Part shown: in pieces, positions 7,735 to 13,901 of the stretch | Layout: each line of letters begins with the position of its first letter | How positions within the stretch are numbered: the first letter of the stretch is position 1 | DNA from: Echinostoma caproni | Taxonomy: Eukaryota; Platyhelminthes; Trematoda; Plagiorchiida; Echinostomatidae | DNA: 13,901 nt | Reading direction: 5' to 3' | NCBI GenBank assembly: GCA_900618425.1 | Contig: UZAN01056088.1 | Span: 1-13,901, forward strand | Translations under genes and position numbers: made by a program | The notes under the pieces: generated by a model | What the model was told of the DNA's origin: nothing | Seen by the model: the letters and a program-made list of their open reading frames with translations, nothing else | Database searches by the model: none

Positions 7735-7778
7735 GTACTACTGATGAGCTCTATAAGAGCGAAACTCCGGTTTGGTGC
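7735..7778 (+). ncRNA. Hammerhead ribozyme, apparently intact
   Basis: All required core bases are present: CTGATGA (7741-7747) and GAA (7761-7763), with A15.1 at 7764 paired to T16.1 at 7771. Stem II is GCTCT/AGAGC (7748-7752 with 7756-7760), five pairs with an ATA loop, or four pairs with a five-base loop. Stem III is short, AC/GT (7764-7765 with 7770-7771) with loop TCCG. Base 17 is T (7772), allowed at the cleavage site, so the triplet is GTT and cleavage is predicted after 7772. Stem I is GTACTA (7735-7740) with TGGTGC (7773-7778), six pairs including two wobbles. Open at stem I with a minimal stem III, this is the type I layout of SM-alpha and metazoan retrozymes. The preceding TGTACTA also resembles the schistosome motif. 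Activity is predicted, not shown; GTT usually cuts more slowly than GTC. Confidence 0.8.
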
Positions 7779-7799
7779 TTCCGAGTGTAAGGTGATTGA

Positions 7800-8197
7800 C
7801 TGGACGATCTGAGGAATGTGCGTCCAGGTGAAGTCTGAATGACGGTCAGTTCCAATACATCCAGAAAAACTACTTCAAACCACGCGTTCCTCTTCTTTGA
7901 GAAAATATGGAGAGTGAAAATTCAGTCGCATCACAGTGTTGCTAGATCCTCTTATTCGTTCCATGAAGACTATTTATTCACTTGACATCTTGAAAAAGGC
8001 GATACCTTTTGATAGTAAAGCATCGGGTTGAATGAAGTGGTTTCCACAAAACAAAATGGGCAATGGTTCGGATACCCCAGGGCGATTTCGATTTGCATTC
8101 ATCTATGGCATTAACAAAATGATCTTGATGTCACACTTTGCTTGTCTTCAACTCGCACGGTTTCCTTTTATGCACAACAGCCCTCTTCATAGGGTTG
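7800..8197. other. No gene recognised
   Basis: The first part is probably the body of the SINE begun at 7655. The remainder is anonymous with no motifs. Confidence 0.55.
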
Positions 8198-8616
8198 TGT
8201 GGTGATCCCAGTCTACTAGATGATGCAATGCCCTAGAGCGACACGTTACAGTTTTCAGACAACTGTGATCAATCAAGCTTCACGGGTGACGTCAGCAAAG
8301 TGCGTGCCTGTCACAGATTCTGAACTACAAACCGTAGGCCGATTGTAACCAATCAGAAACCGTGAGGCCCAGTCAGAAGCTGTGCGACGCCAGAAATACT
8401 AGAACAAGATTGGCAGAGTACCGGATGACGAATGAATATTTTTGTCCATATTATTTAATCCCCCTGATTTCTTTCAATAAATGAACTAATACACCTGTGG
8501 CCTTTTTCCTCGCGTCTCGGTTAAGTGGGATAATGCCATGCTAGGACTAGTGTGGTCCAGTACTTAGACCTCATCCGTGATTGCTAATCCGTGATACGTA
8601 TTTCGTGTTTACTGCG

Positions 8617-8622
<6 letters not shown>
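8198..8622 (+). mobile_element. Putative solo LTR, copy B
   Basis: Diverged homologue of 5913-6260 in the same orientation, beginning TGTGGTGATCC and carrying AATAAA at 8476-8481. It is about 77 bases longer than copy A through internal length differences. Its end, TGCGTACTACT, aligns with TGCGCATTACA of copy A and passes directly into the (TAC)n tract. No coding sequence of a retrotransposon lies between the two copies, and the 1.9 kb separating them is full of unrelated repeats, so they look like independent solo copies and not one element's two LTRs. Confidence 0.5.

Positions 8623-8660
<38 letters not shown>
8617..8660. repeat. (TAC)n microsatellite
   Basis: A perfect TAC run of about 14.7 units. 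It starts within the last bases of the LTR-like repeat, suggesting it expanded from that element's terminus. Confidence 0.9.
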
Positions 8661-8912
8661 GCTAGCCACTGTCGCCCCTCTCCCCATTGATTACAGGGGC
8701 AATGGCTAGTTGGGCAAAAATGTGGACTCAAGTTTTGACCGCTGAGATACACACACAGGTGTGGGATCACGAAATAACTGAAACTGTTTCACAAAAAAGC
8801 AAAATCTCTCTCACTCGTCGAATTCCCTGTCAAACAGCATCACCTCCATCCAGTATTTATCACGCTCGGCACTTTTTCCATGGAATAATACTACACAAGC
8901 TATCTGTCCAAT

Positions 8913-8971
8913 TGTCCGAGTGCTTCATTTGAAGTATGTACACACGTACGCTGAGTCTCGGGCTCGATCCC
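8913..8971 (+). repeat. tRNA-derived SINE head, no ribozyme
   Basis: An A-box-like TGTCCGAGTGC (8913-8923) is followed 48 bases later by a B-box-like GGCTCGATCCC (8961-8971). Nothing like a hammerhead core follows in the next 150 bases, so this belongs to a non-ribozyme subfamily or has lost the motif. Confidence 0.45.
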
Positions 8972-8999
8972 CCGGGGCGAGGATTGGGATGCGATTGAA

Positions 9000-10505
9000 C
9001 AATCCACTCCGACTGTGCATAGACTCGGTTTAGTAGTACTAGCTTGATTGCTGAATTTACTTGTTCAGTGGCTATCAGTGACAGTCAGAAATCCCCGATC
9101 AGTTTTGGGTGGAGAATGAGTATTTGGGAGAATGTGGGCCACTGATTGGTTGATGTTTGGACAGTTTCTGTTCATCTCCCGGAATTCACTGATTGCTCGA
9201 ATTGGTCACCCTATTATCGCATACATGCGTCCATCCAATCACATTCCAGTCATCACGTCACCCGTGTTCAGTGGAAATATATTGGACAGGTTTCGTGCGC
9301 AAACGTGTCCGTTTTGAATATCCAAGATCCGGGTTTGATCGATCGTGACATAGTTGATTGTCTTAAACAATAGTACTAGCGAACACAACTAATCTCATTG
9401 TATCTCGAGCGGTTAGACGACAGTGTGTGTTGACGGTCGGTGGTCTAGTCATCTGAACAATGATTATGTTTATGGTTGTCCAGTTTTAATCGGCAGTTTG
9501 ATATTGACTTCATTCAGTTTTGTCAGTTTTGACTATTGTTATACTGCAACAATTGGACCGTTTGTGCTGTAAGACTCCGAAGTGGAGTCTTTAAATCCCT
9601 TACAGGGTCGTGGTATTCGAGGATAACAGATTTGAGAATGTTCACTTTCTGTTTGTGTGACTGAGTGATGATACCATCAGAAGTATTGTCACGCTCCAAT
9701 GTACCGCCGGTTTTACTTCGCTTCAACTATTTCGTCTGTACTGATCCGATGACGCAATCTCTTTTTAAGCACTCCATTTTCTTCTCGTTACAGTTGTATT
9801 TGATAAGCTTTATAGACATACCAACTACTGCATCATTCAGTAGTAAGCGCATGCTGGACGAGCTTGTACTGTTTCCTCATCTTCATCTCGTTAACCGCAC
9901 TCAGATTTCGACCAGCTTACTGTGGGATTCCGCACTGTTCGATTGGATTTTTCTCACATTATGAATATTCATTCACTTTGTGATTGGAGTTCAAATCATG
10001 CCACAGCTCACTCGTCACGTCCCCGATGGTAGGTGACTGGTCGGCCTCGTTATCGACCCCATCATGACTGATAGGCCTAGTGTTTATTGATCTGTTTCGC
10101 ATCCGCTAGACCTGCGAATCGTGTCTTACAAAATGACCGTCTTCCCGGTTTCGTTCAGTAGCTTGTGTTCTTCCTCAACCAGGAGCGTACAGTTATGACA
10201 AATGTCGTGTTTGACCTACTGTGCGTCGTGATCCGTTCGCGTTCACCGTCCTGTTTTGCTTTCGACGTTTCACTTTTCATTTCTAGCTTTGTCCTACGGT
10301 TTCAGTAGTTGCTGAATTCAAGCAGATTTTAGTTTCTCATCTTTTATTACCATCCACCTCAATCGCACTAGTTATTTTAGTCATCAATTACTGGTTCTGC
10401 AAGCAAACCGACAGACGTGTTTACTTAGAATGAAATACATTTCTCCTCGAATTCCAGACGATCTACGTAAGAATAGTCGATACTTGATGACCCATGAGTG
10501 TTATC
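9000..10505. other. No gene recognised
   Basis: Anonymous sequence. CTCGAGCGGTTAGAC at 9404-9418 resembles a tRNA A box, but the expected B box is too poor to call. A plus-strand frame of 99 residues at 9665-9964 has no recognisable domain and overlaps an opposite-strand frame of similar quality, so neither is reported as a gene. Confidence 0.55.
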
Positions 10506-10509
10506 AGCT

Positions 10510-10565
10510 TGTGCGAATGGTGATAGCCGACGACCGAGCAGGTCAGGGGTACAGGTTTGAAGTCC
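10510..10565 (+). repeat. tRNA-derived SINE head upstream of a hammerhead
   Basis: An A-box-like TGTGCGAATGG (10510-10520) is followed 44 bases later by a B-box-like GGTTTGAAGTCC (10554-10565). The hammerhead core starts 55 bases downstream, somewhat farther than in the sister copies. Confidence 0.5.
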
Positions 10566-10614
10566 TAACCCAGAAGTTCTCGTTTCGATTTCTGACAGGG
10601 ACATAAAAATTATA

Positions 10615-10657
10615 CACTGCTAACGAGTCTCAAACAGGACGAAACAGCTATCCAGTG
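10615..10657 (+). ncRNA. Hammerhead ribozyme motif, decayed (G5 to A)
   Basis: All three helices are recognisable. Stem I CACTG/CAGTG (10615-10619 with 10653-10657) is perfect over five pairs. Stem II GTCT/GGAC (10627-10630 with 10637-10640) has three Watson-Crick pairs and one wobble, with loop CAAACA very close to that of the schistosome motif. GAA (10641-10643) is intact and base 17 is C (10652). The first core block reads CTAACGA (10620-10626), so the essential G5 is A, and stem III has a C-A mismatch at its second pair (10645 with 10650). Cleavage is not expected. The tail 10658-10695 is shared with 7058-7095. Confidence 0.75.
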
Positions 10658-10993
10658 CTCTTGTCGGTTATCACAAACATTTCCATCATTCAAGTTGGAC
10701 TCATTATCCTTTCTCATCATATTTAAGACCCCGGGTAAAAAACCTCTACACAAAACTCCGTATATTAAAAGGTTGAACTCGATGGACAATGTGAAAGTTT
10801 TGTTTAATGTTCTTTTTTTTCGGGGTACTACAATCGTAATAGTGAATAGCACGATTTGCCGACCGCTTGCTTTCAGACCATGTCCCCATAGGATGGATAT
10901 AAGATTCCGATTATTGGTTGAAGTTTTTGCACAGTTCGAAACGGGAATTCGTGCGATTCGCGGTGGCCAAGACCGGACGGCTACTTGGTATAC

Positions 10994-11032
10994 TTATATA
11001 TGTATATATATATATATATGTATATATATATA
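10994..11032. repeat. TA-rich microsatellite
   Basis: Near-perfect alternating TA with two TG interruptions. Self-complementary and prone to cruciform extrusion; no function implied. Confidence 0.9.
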
Positions 11033-12220
11033 ATTCTTCCCAATCGTTGTGTGCTCATAGTTGAATAGGCTGATTTGTTAGTCCTGATCTATGGTGGCTG
11101 TAGTTTAGTTTTGTTTTTCGTGTAACAATGACTAGACACTAAACGGTTTATTGTAGTCAAGCAATTTTAGTTACTGTCACTGGTCTATTTCGAAACATAA
11201 GGTTTCGGGTTCGAGATCTTATGGGGGTCGCAACGCAAAGTCCCAAGAACTATAGTTCATTGGTCATTATAAGTGGAAAATAGATATGGTTTGTTATTGG
11301 TTGGTTGCATCCTTGTTCCTTGTTGTTCATTACCGAGTGATGTGCAATAAGAACACATTAGTTATCATTGGGATAGGCGTGAAAGGTGAGACTGACGACC
11401 ATCAAGATTGTTGTTTTATGTTGGTGGTGGTGGTGGTGATTGTGACCGGAGGAGGAAGCAGATCTATGGCCCACGGTTCTCGCGTTTTATCCACTGAAAT
11501 GAACCAACAATAACAGGGAATCACATGCAATTGCAAAAATTTGATATTTTCTGTTAGTAAGTTGTGATTGTGGGGTCTGTCACCTTGGTTCTTACAAACT
11601 CAAACGCTTGCCGTATCAATTCCAATGGTTGGTTACACTTTCCTGGCAGTCTGCGCGTCTTGACATTAGTGGATCACTAGAATGTAATACACTTTATTTC
11701 TATCATTTGATTGCATCACATGGTACAGTTACAAACGTTCTTCTTCTGTCATCACTCTCGCATCCCAGTGTATTTGTATTTGCGTGGACTTTTGAGTGGA
11801 TAAATGTCCGAATTCAGTCAAAAATTACACATCATGATTTCATGAAAAGAAAGAAATAATACGAGTTAAATATTTCAAATTTCCGGTTGCTGAGAAATTT
11901 CAAAGAAATGCACTATTGGTTTGCATGGATTCTAGTGAGATAGGGAACTGCAGAATTTCTGTCGAGGTTAAAGAGAGAAAGTGTACAAACGATATTTCAA
12001 AGGGAAAATTCCTCATGTATACAGCAAAAAAAGCGTAAACTGAAATGCTATGAAGCACTCACAAGATATAAGTAGTCAGGTTGTGAATGTTTCCAACCGA
12101 GTTCTAACCCCGGAGGCTAGTGCTGAGTTGAGCAGGGTCCGTGGCCCGCAACAAACTTTCAAAGATGGGTTGTGCTATATCGTGTGAATGGATAACGAAA
12201 AAAAACGGTCCGATCAGCTG
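11033..12220. other. No gene recognised
   Basis: Mostly anonymous. Isolated B-box-like strings occur at 11208-11218 (GGTTCGAGATC) and 12099-12111 (GAGTTCTAACCCC) without credible A boxes; they may be remains of the same tRNA-derived repeats. A (TGG)5 run lies at 11422-11436. The open frames at 11286-11513 and 11608-11859 show no motif. Confidence 0.55.
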
Positions 12221-12228
12221 CCCCGGGG

Positions 12229-12283
12229 TGGCCGAGTGTGCAGCATGCTTGCGTTCTGCCTGTGACGTCCCGGGTTCGCGGTC
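12229..12283 (+). repeat. tRNA-derived SINE head upstream of a hammerhead
   Basis: The A box TGGCCGAGTGTG (12229-12240) is well kept and the B box GGTTCGCGGTC (12273-12283) nearly so, 44 bases apart. The interior GCTTGCGTTCT matches the heads at 4545-4598 and 6399-6455. The hammerhead core begins 30 bases after the B box. Acceptor and T stems are not convincing. Confidence 0.65.
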
Positions 12284-12307
12284 TCCAGTTGAGTCAATGA
12301 ATTCGCC

Positions 12308-12350
12308 CAATGCCGATGAGACCCAACTAGATCGAAACAGCTGTCCAGTG
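12308..12350 (+). ncRNA. Hammerhead ribozyme motif, decayed (U4 to C)
   Basis: The first core block is CCGATGA (12313-12319), one transition away from consensus at position 4. Stem II is GACC/GATC (12320-12323 with 12330-12333), three of four paired, loop CAACTA. GAA (12334-12336) is intact. Stem III is AC/GT with loop AGCT (12337-12344), and the triplet GTC ends at 12345. Stem I CAATG/CAGTG (12308-12312 with 12346-12350) pairs four of five. The U4 change should reduce or abolish cleavage. Closest relative in the window is the minus-strand copy at 3851-3896. Confidence 0.75.
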
Positions 12351-12399
12351 CTTCCCAGCTTTTTAGTTCACGCTTCATTTGGTTCATTATACACACGAC

Positions 12400-13584
12400 G
12401 AATTCCCACTTTTAAATTGAATAAAATCCTCTATTATTCACATGAAATGAACAATATGTAGAACGCGTGGATGAAGGATGAGTGGCGCCAGGAAGGAGTT
12501 CCTGGGCAAAAGTTTCACATGCGGACAAGTGAAGTTCACACCGTTTTTTAGATAGTTCATCAACGGGTGTAAAAGATACGCGATTGGTAATTCACAAACC
12601 GCGACGAAAAATGGTGAAGTCTTTCTTAAGTAGCCCAGTCAAAACCACCGAGGAACAATGAAATAGAATATGAAAAAACATTAATTTTTTGCTTGGCGTG
12701 CAACTACTTATCTAAGTGTTCAAATTTGAAAGGATAATCCACAGTTGTAAATATGTGCTGACCGCTTTAGCTTCATGTCAATGGTAACTCTCGAATACTT
12801 GATGGAGTCTACTCTGGTCAGAGGATCTGTGTTTACGACCGAGGGGTCACAGAGATAAACAGATCGAGAGAGAGAAAGTGCATTTGAAGAACTTGGATAA
12901 ATTAGGAGACAGTCCAGAACGAATGCAAAATTCGTGGATATGTGATAGATTGCTGGTGAAATTTCGAATGTCCTCAAGCACAGAAATGGTTTGGCACAGG
13001 ACTACGTTGTCAGTGTAGTTGGATAATTGGACTGAAGAACTAGATGAAAATCACTGATTTAGGTGGAAAACAAGAACGGACGAAGTAATGCTCCCTGGAG
13101 CACTTCCGAACTTTTCACGAGTGGTTTAGATGTTTCCGTACCCAGCAGAGTATACTGAGTTCTTTTTGTGAAGCAGTCAACGAGCCACGCGGTAAATGCT
13201 TGAGACAGTGGAATGATTCCACTTTATGATAGAGAAGGAGGGAACGTGTAACAGAGTCAGAAGCCGATGGAAAATCCAAGAAAACAGATCTTACAGATTT
13301 CGCAGATGCGTCCAGGGACGAGGATTTCATCCAGACATGTATAGGGATTTGCAAGGTATGTATATGTATGTGATTAAATCGAATTGATTGAAGTGTAAAG
13401 CTATTCAGAAGCTTCTATAGAGAACGAAAACTTCATGTTGATTCCAGTTCGTCTTTTGTTTATTATTTCCATCAGAGAGGGAGGGGGGGGCGTGAAGGGG
13501 ACAAAAATTTCGATCACTAAAACTGCTCATTGCGATGTGTGTCCCCTTGACAAGCTGGATCGATACCCGAATACAAGGAACAAC
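12400..13584. other. No gene recognised
   Basis: Anonymous sequence apart from a short GAGA patch near 12867-12876 and a G run near 13480-13491. No tRNA-like head or hammerhead found. Confidence 0.55.
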
Positions 13585-13633
<49 letters not shown>

Positions 13634-13652
13634 GGCAGCAGCAGCAGCAGCA
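13585..13652. repeat. (CAT)n array adjoining (GCA)6
   Basis: A perfect CAT run of about 16 units (13585-13633) is followed at once by six GCA units (13635-13652). In different frames it gives polyhistidine-glutamine, polymethionine or polyaspartate-alanine, which explains all the open frames here. No exon signals accompany it. Confidence 0.9.
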
Positions 13653-13901
13653 TCGATATGATCACCAGATAGAGTTGGACAGGTAAATAGACAAACAAAG
13701 GAATTATCATTAGACCGGTACGAACTTAGCAGGTGTACATATATATACATACACCCATGCATACGGAAGGTCATAAACACAAACAGGGCTAAAGAAGTAG
13801 CACAGATCAGTGACGTGTAACCGTGTGGCCAGGCAGGGTAACGAAGTGGCTCGCCGTGGAGGAGCAATACCCAGTGAATGCTTCACAGACTGTCAAATAT
13901 T
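13653..13901. other. No gene recognised
   Basis: Short terminal stretch with an AT-rich patch near 13738-13752 and nothing else recognisable. Confidence 0.5.

Noticed and set aside
8535..8585. Minus-strand CGGATGA followed by a GGTC/GACC hairpin.
   Set aside because: No GAA block after the hairpin, and the region is accounted for by homology to LTR-like copy A.
9146..9190. Minus-strand GATGA, GAAAC and TGTCC strings resembling a hammerhead.
   Set aside because: There is no CTG before GATGA and no stem II between the blocks.
10930..10984. Minus-strand B-box-like GTTTCGAACTG with a possible A box about 44 bases upstream.
   Set aside because: The A box match is poor and no hammerhead or shared SINE sequence follows.
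13405..13867. Overlapping frames with polyhistidine, polymethionine and polyaspartate runs.
   Set aside because: All are translations of the CAT and GCA arrays at 13585-13652.

Overview
The window reads as intergenic or intronic DNA of a metazoan. Its dispersed repeats carry tRNA-like RNA polymerase III promoters followed by hammerhead ribozymes, the architecture known from the SM-alpha repeats of Schistosoma and from related metazoan retrozymes. I therefore infer a flatworm, most likely a trematode with a more balanced base composition than Schistosoma. This is an inference from repeat type; no gene is available to confirm it. I found no protein-coding gene, exon, rRNA or functional tRNA that I can support. 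The longest open frames are short, lack recognisable motifs, and several are artefacts of CA/TG, CAT or GCA microsatellites.

The main content is a family of tRNA-headed short repeats. Promoter-like A/B box pairs lie at about 27-80 (+), 1564-1632 (+), 4545-4598 (-), 6399-6455 (-), 6986-7038 (-), 7655-7712 (+), 8913-8971 (+), 10510-10565 (+) and 12229-12283 (+). In four of these (6986-7038, 7655-7712, 10510-10565, 12229-12283) a hammerhead motif begins about 30-60 bases after the B box; a fifth hammerhead lies on the minus strand at 3851-3896. The copy at 7735-7778 keeps every universally required core base, three foldable stems and an allowed cleavage-site base, so it may self-cleave. The other four are decayed at different essential positions. 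A sixth, 3'-half-only fragment is at 7041-7095.

Layout: 1-1700 holds two tRNA-like heads and otherwise unremarkable sequence. 1749-3206 is a cluster of TTG, TG, CA, CG and GCAC simple repeats in both orientations. 3780-4608 holds a minus-strand hammerhead plus a long tRNA-headed repeat. 4610-5912 is anonymous apart from a perfect hairpin at 5032-5053. 5913-6260 and 8198-8622 are two diverged copies of one element that begins TGTGGTGATCC and contains AATAAA, like solo LTRs. 6330-7800 is dense in tRNA/hammerhead repeats. The second LTR-like copy runs into a (TAC)n tract at 8617-8660. 8910-12400 contains three further tRNA-headed repeats, two with hammerheads, and a TA tract at 10994-11032. 12400-13901 is anonymous apart from adjoining CAT and GCA arrays at 13585-13652.

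There is no operon or pathway here. The working relationship is within the repeats: a pol III-type promoter would transcribe a short RNA whose embedded hammerhead trims it, presumably for mobilisation with proteins supplied elsewhere in the genome.
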